Shown: positions 43,812-52,065 of the stretch, piece by piece | Layout: each line of letters opens with the position of its first letter | How positions within the stretch are numbered: the first letter of the stretch is position 1 | Source of the DNA: an uncultured Victivallis sp. | Lineage (GTDB): Bacteria; Verrucomicrobiota; Lentisphaeria; Victivallales; Victivallaceae | NCBI RefSeq assembly: GCF_944391105.1 | Contig: NZ_CALXSK010000001.1 | Location: forward strand, 186,001 to 250,000 | Direction of reading: 5' to 3' | Length of the DNA stretch: 64,000 bases | The notes under the pieces: model-generated | What the model was told of the DNA's origin: nothing | The model's input: only the letters and a program-made list of their open reading frames with translations | The model's database searches: none | Made by a program: the position numbers and the translations under genes

Positions 43812-44918
43812 TCAGCGATTTGCCGCCCGCCATCGGCCGGGGGTGCAGCCGTACCTCGCCCGGAACAATTCAAACAGCGAACAGGCAGAAGAGAATCCAC
43901 ACTCCGCCGCGATCGTTGCAATCGTATCATCCGTATCGCGCAACCGGGTCCGAGCCTGTTCCAGTCTGAGTTCCGTTAAGAATTCCTTCGGAGAGATCCC
44001 GAGTTCCGCGTAAAACAGGCGGTAGAGCGTCGACTCACTGAGCCGAAAACGGCGGGCCAGAGCCGAAATCTGCAACGGAGATGCGGCTCGTTTCCGCAAA
44101 AACGCCAGAATCCGCCCGAGCGTCCGATTCGATACGGCGTAAAAACTGCTGCTGCCACGCTCCACAACCTCCCCGGGCGGAATCAGGATCGGAGAGGAGC
44201 GGGGATCACCCCCCTCCATCAGCCGGTCGAGTTCCTCCGCCGCCCGGCGCCCCCGTTCATAAAGCCGCGTGTCGAGGCTGGAGATCTGCGGCGACGCCGT
44301 CGAACAGATCAGCTCCTCGTTGCCGACGCCGAGAACAGCGAGGTGTTCCGGAACTTTGATTCCCGCCATTCCGGCGGCATTCAGGACCGACGACGCCTCC
44401 CAATCGTTGTTGCAGAAGATGCAGCAGGGAGTCGGCAGCAGCAACAATCTCTCCATGACCCGCTTCAACGCCAGTGTGGAGCGGAAGTAGCGCGGCATGG
44501 AGATCCGGACGGCGTGAACTCCTTCCGCCGCGATCCGACGTTCAAAAGCGAGGTCGCGCCCGAAACAATCCTCACAGACCGCGAACCGGCGATAACCGTG
44601 CCGCAGAAAATACTCCGCGGCAGCAACCCCGATCCGGGCGTTGTCCGGAGCGACGACCGCCCCCGCCGTGCGCAGCAGAACCGGATCGAGCGACAGCCCG
44701 ACGATCTTCACACCTTCGTTGCGCAGCTTCTCCGTATAATAGCCGGTATCGGTCAGCAAACCCGCCCCGTGCCAGTTGCGCACGTGACCGGGCAAACCAT
44801 ACATCTGCGGCAGCTCCAGCTGCCAGCCGCGGCTGCGCGCGACCTCCATAATGCCGCGCAGCTCCTGCTGCAAATAGAAGTTCTTCGCAAAGAGAACCGT
44901 TTTCCGGAAGATTTTCAT
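43812..44918 (-). CDS. XylR-type AraC-family regulator with LacI-like sensor domain
   Basis: A 368-residue regulator. The N-terminal 270 residues form a periplasmic-binding-like domain (VLFAKNFYLQQELRGIMEVA ... IKVPEHLAVLGVGNEELICS). The C-terminal 100 residues are an AraC double HTH (PLQISALARRFRLSESTLYR and IATIAAECGFSSACSLFELF). This is the XylR layout, usually an activator responding to a sugar. ATG 44918 matches the family start; ATGs at 44939 and 44954 are in frame upstream. It is divergent from the GH5-like and enolase-superfamily genes, which it probably controls. Confidence 0.88.
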   Translation of the reverse strand: MKIFRKTVLFAKNFYLQQELRGIMEVARSRGWQLELPQMYGLPGHVRNWHGAGLLTDTGYYTEKLRNEGVKIVGLSLDPVLLRTAGAVVAPDNARIGVAAAEYFLRHGYRRFAVCEDCFGRDLAFERRIAAEGVHAVRISMPRYFRSTLALKRVMERLLLLPTPCCIFCNNDWEASSVLNAAGMAGIKVPEHLAVLGVGNEELICSTASPQISSLDTRLYERGRRAAEELDRLMEGGDPRSSPILIPPGEVVERGSSSFYAVSNRTLGRILAFLRKRAASPLQISALARRFRLSESTLYRLFYAELGISPKEFLTELRLEQARTRLRDTDDTIATIAAECGFSSACSLFELFRARYGCTPGRWRAANR

Positions 44919-44939
44919 AACATGGAATATATCGTTCAT

Positions 44940-44966
44940 TTCAAATAAGTTCAAATGATTTTTGAA
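44940..44966. promoter_or_regulatory. TTCAAA half-sites, probable operator of the divergent region
   Basis: TTCAAA at 44940-44945 and 44950-44955 and TTTGAA at 44961-44966. The last two form TTCAAA-N5-TTTGAA. Another TTTGAA lies at 45035-45040, just past the plus-strand -10 box. Confidence 0.5.
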
Positions 44967-44998
44967 TGATTTTCATATAGAAATAACGGAAAAGCTGA

Positions 44999-45027
44999 TT
45001 TGCAACCGCTCCGCTTTCCGATATAAT
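44999..45027 (+). promoter_or_regulatory. Promoter of the GH5-like / dehydratase operon
   Basis: TTTGCA (44999-45004), 17 bp, consensus TATAAT (45022-45027); the weak -35 box suits activator control. Confidence 0.6.
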
Positions 45028-45061
45028 ATCCTCATTTGAAACAAGCCGGAGGGGCAGAAAC

Positions 45062-46141
45062 ATGAAAACACAATGGACCGGGGAACAATCGTGGGAATGG
45101 TATCGGAACATGCCGTGGCTGCGCGGCTGCAACTATCTGCCGTCCGACTGCTGCAACCGCATCGCGATGTGGCAGGAACTTGAATGGGATCAACACCTTG
45201 CGACCATGGAACGGGAATTCGGGCTGATGGAATCGATTGGTTTCAACTCGATCCGGGTCATTCTGGAATTCGAAGTTTGGGATCAGCAGCACGACGGTTT
45301 CATGTGCCGTTTTGAGACCTTTCTCGCAACCGCCGCGAAACATGGGATCCGCGTGGTGGTCTGCCTCGCCAACGACTGCACCGTTCCGAAGGACGAAAAC
45401 TGGAAACCGGTGAAGCTCGGGCCGCAGCATTATGACCTCGGTTATCACGGAGGGCGGAAAAATTCCCCGCATGCGCAACGCGATCAGGTCGGTTACTACC
45501 CCGCGCTCGACGAACCGGAGAATGCGGAACGCTTCTTCCGGATGGTCGCGGAGATCGTCTCCCGGCACGCCTCCGACCCGCGCATCGTCATCTGGGATCT
45601 CTACAACGAACCCGGGAACGCGCATCGCGGCGAAAAATCCGTTCCGCATGTCCGGCGGATTTTCGAAACTGCGCGCGCGGCGGATCCTTCCCAGCCGCTG
45701 ACCACCGGCATCTGGAGCGGAATCGACCATGCCACCGCGGCGGAATGGACGGCGCTCGAACTCTCGGATCTGATTTCCTACCACAATTACGGCTCCTTCG
45801 AGGACAACATCATCGCGATCGACGAGCTTCGCCGGTACGGCCGCCCGCTCATCAACACGGAGTGGCTGCACCGACAGCAGGGCAATACGGTCGCGCAGAT
45901 GTTCCCGCTCTTTTATCTGGAAAAGATCGGCTGCTGGAACTGGGGTTTCGTGGCCGGACTCTCCCAGACCTACGAACCGTGGGAGATCATGTTTCAACGT
46001 TACGCGGAAGGGGACCGCACGATCGATTTCACCAGGTGGCAGCACGATCTGTTCCGGCCGAGTCTGCGCCCCTACGATCCAGGCGAAATCGAGCTCATCC
46101 AACGATTCTGCCGCCTGAGTGACGAAAAGGAAAAACGTTGA
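45062..46141 (+). CDS. Intracellular GH5-like (clan GH-A) glycosidase
   Basis: A 359-residue TIM-barrel enzyme without a signal peptide, so probably cytoplasmic and acting on imported oligosaccharides. It shows RGCNYLPS at the N-terminus, GFNSIRVILEF, IRVVVCLAND, VIWDLYNEPGN with the likely acid/base E183, ISYHNYG, and LINTEWLHR with the likely nucleophile E267. Such proteins are commonly labelled cellulase or 1,4-beta-xylanase, but no substrate can be fixed. CCGGAGGGG precedes the start. It is first in the operon with the galactonate-dehydratase-like gene. Confidence 0.83.
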   Translation: MKTQWTGEQSWEWYRNMPWLRGCNYLPSDCCNRIAMWQELEWDQHLATMEREFGLMESIGFNSIRVILEFEVWDQQHDGFMCRFETFLATAAKHGIRVVVCLANDCTVPKDENWKPVKLGPQHYDLGYHGGRKNSPHAQRDQVGYYPALDEPENAERFFRMVAEIVSRHASDPRIVIWDLYNEPGNAHRGEKSVPHVRRIFETARAADPSQPLTTGIWSGIDHATAAEWTALELSDLISYHNYGSFEDNIIAIDELRRYGRPLINTEWLHRQQGNTVAQMFPLFYLEKIGCWNWGFVAGLSQTYEPWEIMFQRYAEGDRTIDFTRWQHDLFRPSLRPYDPGEIELIQRFCRLSDEKEKR

Positions 46142-46153
46142 AGAGCCTCCTTT

Positions 46154-47317
46154 ATGAAAATCACGAAACTCGAAACCATTCTGGTCGGAGCGCCGACTCC
46201 GGGATGCGGACTTCTGTCGAACCGCAACTATTTTTACATTCTGCTGCACACCGATGAAGGAGTGACCGGCCTCGGGGAGGCGACACTGGAAAGCCACGAC
46301 GAATCGCTGCTCGGCGTTCTGCGCGACCTCGAAGAGCTGATTCTCGGGCAGGATCCGCGACAGGTCGGCAGACTTCTGCAGATTCTGATCCGCCAGCGGT
46401 TCTGGAAAGGCGGCGTCGTCAAGGCCTCGGCCATCTCCGGAGTCGAACTGGCCTGCTGGGATCTCATCGGCAAGGCGGCGGGGAAACCGGTTTATGAACT
46501 TCTCGGCGGCGCGGTGCGAAATCGGATTCGCGTCTACGCAAACGGCTGGACCGGCGGAGCGACCGATCCGGCGGAAATTCGGGAGAAAGCCGCGGCCGCC
46601 CTCTCCCGCGGTTACACGGCGTTTAAATTCAGTCTGGCGATTCCGACCTGGCCGGTTTCCGACCGGGAAGCGGTACGCCGCATCCGGGAAGCTGCGGAAA
46701 CGATTCGCGAGGCCGTCGGTCCGGACACCCCCCTGCTCTTCGACGGACATGGCCGCTACGACTCCCGGCTCGCGATTGAGATCGGACATGCGCTGGAGGA
46801 TCTTCACCTGATGCTCTTCGAAGAACCGGTTCAGCCGGAGGATGAGGAGGGGATGGCGCTCGTCGCGGAAAAGGTCAACATTCCGATTGCGGCGGGCGAA
46901 CGGCTGACCAGGCTTCAGGAGTTCCGTCGGCTCTTCGAGAAACGGGCCGTCTGCATCGCCCAGCCGGATCTTGCGCACTGCCATGGATTCAACGAAGGGC
47001 TGAAAATCGCGCATCTTGCGGAAGCGTTCGACTGCTTCGTCGCCCCGCACTGCCCGATGAGTCCGGTGATCACCGCGATTTCGCTGCATCTGGACGCGGT
47101 TGCGCCGAACTTCCTCATTCAGGAACGGCTCTTCCTCGACGACTGGCGCAACGAGATCATCACCGAACCGCTCGCCCTCCGGGAAGGATATCTGACGTTG
47201 CCGGAAAAACCCGGCTGGGGTGTTGAACTCAACATGGATATGGTTCGAAACCATCCTCGAATCACGGCGGGGACCCCCCGGCTGTTCCGTCCGGACGGTG
47301 CCGTCTGCGATTGGTAG
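46154..47317 (+). CDS. Mandelate racemase / muconate lactonizing family dehydratase (galactonate dehydratase-like)
   Basis: A 387-residue enolase-superfamily enzyme. The capping domain is at the N-terminus (GLGEATLESHDESLLGVL). The barrel carries GYTAFKFSL, FDGHGRYD with the metal Asp and a catalytic His, LMLFEEPVQPED, IAAGERL with metal Glu residues and APHCPMSP with the second catalytic His. The HGR and PHC patterns match D-galactonate or other aldonate dehydratases. The product would be a 2-keto-3-deoxy sugar acid. It follows the GH5-like gene by 12 bp and precedes a ruined SDR gene. Confidence 0.88.
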   Translation: MKITKLETILVGAPTPGCGLLSNRNYFYILLHTDEGVTGLGEATLESHDESLLGVLRDLEELILGQDPRQVGRLLQILIRQRFWKGGVVKASAISGVELACWDLIGKAAGKPVYELLGGAVRNRIRVYANGWTGGATDPAEIREKAAAALSRGYTAFKFSLAIPTWPVSDREAVRRIREAAETIREAVGPDTPLLFDGHGRYDSRLAIEIGHALEDLHLMLFEEPVQPEDEEGMALVAEKVNIPIAAGERLTRLQEFRRLFEKRAVCIAQPDLAHCHGFNEGLKIAHLAEAFDCFVAPHCPMSPVITAISLHLDAVAPNFLIQERLFLDDWRNEIITEPLALREGYLTLPEKPGWGVELNMDMVRNHPRITAGTPRLFRPDGAVCDW

Positions 47318-47332
47318 AAACAGGGAGAAGTC

Positions 47333-47610
47333 ACGTCTGATTCTCAGGAAAAACCGTTCTGATCACCGGCGGATCGCGCGGCCTCGGCGAAGCGATCTGC
47401 CGCCGGTTCGCCGCCGAAGGATGCCATGCCGTCGTCAACGCCCCCCACGACCGCGCCGCCGCGGATGCCGTTGCGGGCTTTCTCCAACGGCTCACGGTGC
47501 GGAGCTCCGCCGGATGAGGTCGCCGGAAGTGGGTTCCACACCGCCGGCTCGGGATTTCCGACCGGAGAAATCATCAATTTCGACAGCGGCAGCTGCACAC
47601 GCCCCCGGAA
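47333..47610 (+). pseudogene. Remnant of a short-chain dehydrogenase (SDR) gene
   Basis: Sequence following the dehydratase gene reads as both ends of an SDR with the middle gone. GGGAG at 47323 stands five bases before ACG 47333, where ATG is expected. Frames then shift near 47347, after which KTVLITGGSRGLGEAICRRF gives the NAD(P)-binding glycine motif. Near 47485-47500 the frame changes again into CGAPPDEVAGSGFHTAGSGF followed by PTGEIINFDSG, the usual SDR C-terminus. The Ser-Tyr-Lys catalytic core is missing. The intact gene probably oxidised or reduced a sugar acid in the same pathway. Confidence 0.75.
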
Positions 47611-47692
47611 AGAGATGCATTCCCGCAATGCACCGGAAGTGCCCCTCCGGCCGGAAACCGCCGCTTTTGATGGAAAAAGCGGATTTCCGGGG

Positions 47693-47721
47693 TTGCAATC
47701 ATCCGGAGGAACGGTTATATT
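47693..47721 (+). promoter_or_regulatory. ilvC promoter
   Basis: TTGCAA (47693-47698), 17 bp, TATATT (47716-47721). The same two boxes at the same spacing precede the gene at 60345. Confidence 0.65.
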
Positions 47722-47727
47722 AACGTG

Positions 47728-47758
47728 TTGTGGCACACAATCGTCCGGTTGTGCCGGA
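47728..47758 (+). promoter_or_regulatory. Structured ilvC leader with alternative hairpins
   Basis: TTGTG-GCA-CACAA (47728-47740) and TCCGG-TTGTG-CCGGA (47744-47758) are two small stems. CACAA of the first can instead pair with the loop TTGTG (47749-47753) of the second. AAGGAG for ilvC follows at once. Switching could affect translation. There is no leader peptide rich in Ile, Leu or Val. Confidence 0.35.
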
Positions 47759-47776
47759 CAGTAAGGAGAAGATAAA

Positions 47777-48769
47777 ATGAAAGATATGGAGATCCTCCAT
47801 GACGAGAACGCCGATCTCGGCGTGCTCAACGGCAAGACCATCGCGGTGATCGGTTACGGCGCGCAGGGCCGCGCGCAGGCGCTCTGCATGCGCGACTCGG
47901 GCCTTTCGGTCGTGATCGGTATTCGTCCCGGCAAATCCAAGGATGCCGCCGATGAGGACGGCTTCGAGACCCTTTCGGTCACCGAGGCCGCCAAGCGTGC
48001 GGACATCATCCACATCCTGCTGCCGGATGAACTGCACGGCCCGATTTACGAAAAGGAGATCGCCCCGGTCGTGACCGGCGGAAAGACCCTCTCGTTCTCG
48101 CACGGATTTTCCATCGTCTTCGGCGAAATCAAGCCGCCGAAGGATGTCGACGTCATCATGATCGCCCCGAAGAGCCCTGGAACCGAGGAGCGCAAGCGCT
48201 TCGTCGAAGGATTCGGCGTGCCGGGTCTTATCGCGGTCAAGCAGAATCCGAGCGGCAAGGCGAAGGAAGTCGCCCTCGCGATCGCGAAGGCCGAGGGTCT
48301 GACCCGTGCCGGCGTGCTCGAGTGCACCTTCGAGCAGGAGACCTATGAGGATCTCTTCGGCGAGCAGAACGTGCTCTGCGGCGGCATGGTCGACCTCATG
48401 AAGTACGGCTTCGAAACCCTGATCGAGGCGGGCTATCCGCCGGAGATGGCCTACTTCGAGTGCATTCACGAGGCGAAACTCATCGTCGATTTGATCTACG
48501 AAGGCGGCATCCAGAAGATGAACGCGGTCATCTCGAATACCGCTGAATGGGGTGAGTACGACAACGGTCCGTGGATCATCAATCCGTCGGTCAAGGAGCG
48601 CATGAAAGAGTCTCTGCGCCGCATCGAATCCGGCGAGTTTGCGAAGAAGTGGATCGCCGAAGCGCGCAACGGCGCTCCGAACCTCAAGGCCAAACGCGCC
48701 GCCCTCGGCGAGCATCCGGCGGAGATCGTCGGCAAGCGGATTCGCAGTCTCTTCCAGAAGAAGAACTGA
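47777..48769 (+). CDS. ilvC: Ketol-acid reductoisomerase
   Basis: A 330-residue class I enzyme that converts acetolactate or acetohydroxybutyrate to the dihydroxy acids of valine, isoleucine and leucine synthesis, using NAD(P)H and Mg. The N-terminal Rossmann fold has IAVIGYGAQGRAQALCMRDS and the cofactor loop IGIRPGKSKD. The C-terminal knotted domain has DLFGEQNVLCGGMVDLMKYG and EMAYFECIHEAKLIVDLIYE with the metal-binding acids. AAGGAG precedes ATG 47777. It has its own promoter and terminator; other ilv genes are absent. Confidence 0.97.
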   Translation: MKDMEILHDENADLGVLNGKTIAVIGYGAQGRAQALCMRDSGLSVVIGIRPGKSKDAADEDGFETLSVTEAAKRADIIHILLPDELHGPIYEKEIAPVVTGGKTLSFSHGFSIVFGEIKPPKDVDVIMIAPKSPGTEERKRFVEGFGVPGLIAVKQNPSGKAKEVALAIAKAEGLTRAGVLECTFEQETYEDLFGEQNVLCGGMVDLMKYGFETLIEAGYPPEMAYFECIHEAKLIVDLIYEGGIQKMNAVISNTAEWGEYDNGPWIINPSVKERMKESLRRIESGEFAKKWIAEARNGAPNLKAKRAALGEHPAEIVGKRIRSLFQKKN

Positions 48770-48788
48770 GTTTCCCGCATGTGGCTTC

Positions 48789-48834
48789 AAGCGGAATAAC
48801 CGGCTCATCCAGAACGGTTGTTCCGCTTTTTTTT
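48789..48834 (+). terminator. Terminator of ilvC
   Basis: AAGCGGAA (48789-48796) pairs with TTCCGCTT (48821-48828), extended inward by AACCG/CGGTT, followed by a T-run to 48834. Confidence 0.9.
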
Positions 48835-48992
48835 AAAGTGGCCGTTTTTTCCCATGTAAAATGCGAGTTTTTTCCATTTGCATCCGGCAGACGGGGGAGT
48901 ATTTTATGAGGAAGCGGACGGACGGCTTCCGAAACAATGATTCGAGGCCGGGGCGCAAGAGGCAACGATCAACAACTCGAAGGAATATTCTA

Positions 48993-50867
48993 ATGGCTCA
49001 GATTTCAAAGCTGGTGTGGCGTACCGCGGATGTACCGGAGGAACTGCATGAACTCCTGGCGACGCTGGAAGAAGAATACCCGGTTTCCGGCTATGGCCGC
49101 GGCCTGAAGCTCAAGGCGAAACGCGTGAAGGGGGAAGGCACGATTTCGCGCGTAAAACGTTCGCCCGGCACGGTGCTTGTGGAATACAACTCCATCGCGG
49201 CGGCTGCGCGTGGAATCGGATCTGCCCTGGGGAAAATCGAGTGTGATGAAAAGACCCCGTTCAAAACGCTCGGAATCATGCTCGATGTTTCCCGCAACAT
49301 GGTCATGCGGGTCGATCACCTGAAAATGTGGTTCCGCCGCCTCGCGCTTTCGGGATACAACATGGTCATGCTCTACACCGAGGATGTCTATGAGCTGCCG
49401 GATGAGCCGTTTTTCGGTTACATGCGCGGAGCCTACACGCTCGACGAAATCCGGGAACTCGATCTTTACGCCTCGCGTCTCGGCATTGAACTGGTCGGGT
49501 GCATCCAGACGCTCGGGCATCTCGAACAGATTCTCAAATGGAACGGAGCCTATGACAAGGTCAGGGACACCGGCAGTGTTCTCAGAGTGGATGAGGCGGA
49601 AACCTACAAGCTGATCGAAAAAATGCTCCGTTTCTGGAGCGAGGCGCTCACAAGCCGCCGCATCCACATCGGCATGGACGAAACCCACGATCTCGGGCGC
49701 GGGCGTTTCCTCGACCTTCACGGATACGAGAGCGGCTTCGATCTGTTCAACCGCCATCTCGGCAAGGTCAATGAACTCTGCAGAAAAACCGGACTTTCTC
49801 CGCTCATCTGGTCGGATATGTATTTCCGGTTTTCCAATCCGAATCAGGATTACTATGATCTGGAGCACAAGGTGCCGGAATCGGTCCGGAAAAAGATTCC
49901 GCAGAATGTTCAGCTCGTCTACTGGGATTACTACCACGAGGATGCCGCGATGTACGAGAAGATGATCCGGCGTCACCGCGACATCGGCTTCGAACCGGTC
50001 ATGGGCTCCGGTATCTGGACCTGGACGCGCCTCTGGTATGACCACGCGAAAACCATGAAAACCGCTGTTCCCTGCATTCAGGCGTGCCGGAAGCAGAAGA
50101 TTTCGGAACTTTTCTTCACGATGTGGGGCGACAACGGCGCCTACTGCAACTACGACTCCTCCCTGGCCGGAATCGTTTTCTGCGCGGATCTTGCGTTCGG
50201 CGTTCCGGCGGACGATCCGGACAAGGTGACCTCCCGCCGGTTCGCGGCGATCTGTCAGAGCAGCTACGAAGCGCACCTGATCGCCTCCGGAATCGACGCC
50301 AACGATGAATATTCGATGAATCCGGCGATGATGATCTGGGATGATCCGCTGCTGGGAGTCCTCTTCGACGACTGCAAACGGCGCAATCCGGAGTTCGACC
50401 TCAAACTCAGCGACCGCTACGACGAAATGCTGCGAAAACTTCTGCCGTACCAGGAGGAGTGCTTTGCCGGGGATTTCGAGCACATCATCAATGCGCTTCA
50501 GCTTCTGCTGCTGAAACTCGAGTTGCGCGGGGCGCTCGAAGCCGCGTACGACCGTGACGACCGGATAGCGCTCCGACAGATCGCCGTTTCGCTCATTCCG
50601 GCGGTGATTGCGGCGGTGTGGGAGTTCGACGCGTCGTTCCGCCGCCAGTGGCTGAAATGCGCAAAACCGTTCGGGCTCGAAGTCATCCAGGCGCGCAACG
50701 CGGCACAGGCGGCCCGGCTGGAGGAGACCGCATTGCGGATCCGCGAATATCTCGACGGAACCGTCGCGTCGATCGAAGAACTCGATTGCCGCCTCTCTCC
50801 GGGGGAGAAAACCGTCAACACGCTCAACTGGTTTCACCGCGTCGCCACCGGTTCGACAGGACTCTGA
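48993..50867 (+). CDS. GH20-like beta-N-acetylhexosaminidase family protein
   Basis: A 624-residue protein without a signal peptide. The GH20 barrel starts near residue 85 (FKTLGIMLDVSRNMVM) and contains HIGMDETHDLG with the diagnostic Asp-Glu pair D229-E230. In GH20, the Asp positions the substrate N-acetyl group and the Glu is the acid. Later barrel parts include SPLIWSDMYFRF and WTWTRLWYDH. The last 200 residues are helical. ATG 48993 has AAGGA upstream. ATG 48906, in frame with GGGGGAG at six bases, would add a basic 29-residue extension and cannot be dismissed. It opens a five-gene operon. Confidence 0.83.
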   Translation: MAQISKLVWRTADVPEELHELLATLEEEYPVSGYGRGLKLKAKRVKGEGTISRVKRSPGTVLVEYNSIAAAARGIGSALGKIECDEKTPFKTLGIMLDVSRNMVMRVDHLKMWFRRLALSGYNMVMLYTEDVYELPDEPFFGYMRGAYTLDEIRELDLYASRLGIELVGCIQTLGHLEQILKWNGAYDKVRDTGSVLRVDEAETYKLIEKMLRFWSEALTSRRIHIGMDETHDLGRGRFLDLHGYESGFDLFNRHLGKVNELCRKTGLSPLIWSDMYFRFSNPNQDYYDLEHKVPESVRKKIPQNVQLVYWDYYHEDAAMYEKMIRRHRDIGFEPVMGSGIWTWTRLWYDHAKTMKTAVPCIQACRKQKISELFFTMWGDNGAYCNYDSSLAGIVFCADLAFGVPADDPDKVTSRRFAAICQSSYEAHLIASGIDANDEYSMNPAMMIWDDPLLGVLFDDCKRRNPEFDLKLSDRYDEMLRKLLPYQEECFAGDFEHIINALQLLLLKLELRGALEAAYDRDDRIALRQIAVSLIPAVIAAVWEFDASFRRQWLKCAKPFGLEVIQARNAAQAARLEETALRIREYLDGTVASIEELDCRLSPGEKTVNTLNWFHRVATGSTGL

Positions 50868-50871
50868 GAAA

Positions 50872-52065
50872 ATGGACGCACGGCACGCCATCACCCATGC
50901 TCCGGGAGAGCGGATCGTCACGCTCTCTCCCCGGGAAGCGCTTGCGGAGGAGTTTCGCCGGCGCGGCCCGGGGCGGATTGTCGCCTTCACGGGCGGCCGC
51001 TCCGCTGAAACCAACGGCGGGATCGAATTGCTGGAAGATGCAGCGAAACGGGGAGGATGCGAACTCGTCCGCTTCTCGCAGATCGAGCCGGAGCCGGCAG
51101 TGTCGACGGTGGAAACGATGTGCGCGCTCCTCCGTGAGGAGAGACCGTGCGCGGTTGTGGCGCTCGGCGGCGGCAGCGCGATGGACGCGGCGAAGGCGGC
51201 TTATCTTGCGGCACAATCCGGTTGGCCGCTCGCGGAACATTTCGGGGTGAACCGTTACAGCGAAGCTTATCCGGATGCACGGCCCGACCGGGTCATCTGC
51301 ATTCCGACGACCTCCGGAACCGGATCGGAAGCGACTCCATACAGCAACATTGTCGATCCCGCGCAGAATGTCAAGAAACTCATTGCCGAACAGCTCATCA
51401 TTCCGGAGTTCGCCCTGCTGGTACCGGAGCTTACGCACACCATGCCTCCCGGGGTCACGCGGGCGACCGGATGCGATGCGCTCGCGCACTCGATCGAAGG
51501 ATTCCTGAACGTCGGTGCGGACGGGAATCATCCGGATGCAAATGAATGGGCGCTGGAGTCGATCCGCCTCATCACAGAGAATCTGCCGCGTGCAATCGCC
51601 GCCGGAACAGACGAAGAAGCGCGCCGGAACCTGAGTTTCGCCGCGACGCTCGGCGGCATGGTAATCCGGTACAAATCGACCGGGCTGCCTCATCTTGCGA
51701 GTTTTTCGTGGTTCGGCCGGCTTGAACACGGGATCGCAGTGGCGATGCTGCTTCCGGCATGCTGGCGCTACTACCTCGGGAATCCTGCGGTTGCGGAACG
51801 GACGATGCGACTCGCACCGCTGTTTCCCGGAAAAACGCCGCAGGAGATTATCGTTTCATACCGCCGCTTCCTTGATTCGCTCGGCGTCCCTGCCGCGTTG
51901 CGCGACTGTCCCGGCATCACACCGGAACTGCTTGAAGAGACCGCGCACAGCGGCGCCCGCAACAAGATGAAGCTGGAGAATGCGCCCCGTCCGGTTCCGG
52001 TTGCGGAGTCCGGCCGGATCCTGGCGGCCATCCTGCAGGAAACCTGGGAAGGAGATCCATCATGA
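50872..52065 (+). CDS. Iron-containing alcohol dehydrogenase
   Basis: A 397-residue group III dehydrogenase. The NAD(P)-binding part includes VVALGGGSAMDAAKAAYLAA and CIPTTSGTGSEATPYSNI. Metal ligands lie in TRATGCDALAHSIEGF and FGRLEHGIAVAMLLPA. Substrate unknown; it may reduce a sugar-derived aldehyde from the neighbouring hydrolases. It begins four bases after the GH20-like gene, and its stop overlaps the esterase start (ATGA, 52062-52065). Confidence 0.9.
   Translation: MDARHAITHAPGERIVTLSPREALAEEFRRRGPGRIVAFTGGRSAETNGGIELLEDAAKRGGCELVRFSQIEPEPAVSTVETMCALLREERPCAVVALGGGSAMDAAKAAYLAAQSGWPLAEHFGVNRYSEAYPDARPDRVICIPTTSGTGSEATPYSNIVDPAQNVKKLIAEQLIIPEFALLVPELTHTMPPGVTRATGCDALAHSIEGFLNVGADGNHPDANEWALESIRLITENLPRAIAAGTDEEARRNLSFAATLGGMVIRYKSTGLPHLASFSWFGRLEHGIAVAMLLPACWRYYLGNPAVAERTMRLAPLFPGKTPQEIIVSYRRFLDSLGVPAALRDCPGITPELLEETAHSGARNKMKLENAPRPVPVAESGRILAAILQETWEGDPS

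Noticed and set aside
45032..47254. 740-residue minus-strand frame
   Set aside because: Antisense to the GH5-like and dehydratase genes, both of which show catalytic motifs.
47426..47764. 112-residue plus-strand frame as a separate gene
   Set aside because: Its only protein-like part is the SDR C-terminus of the pseudogene. The remainder runs through the ilvC promoter and leader.
49005..51014. 669-residue minus-strand frame
   Set aside because: Antisense to the GH20-like gene; no recognisable protein features.
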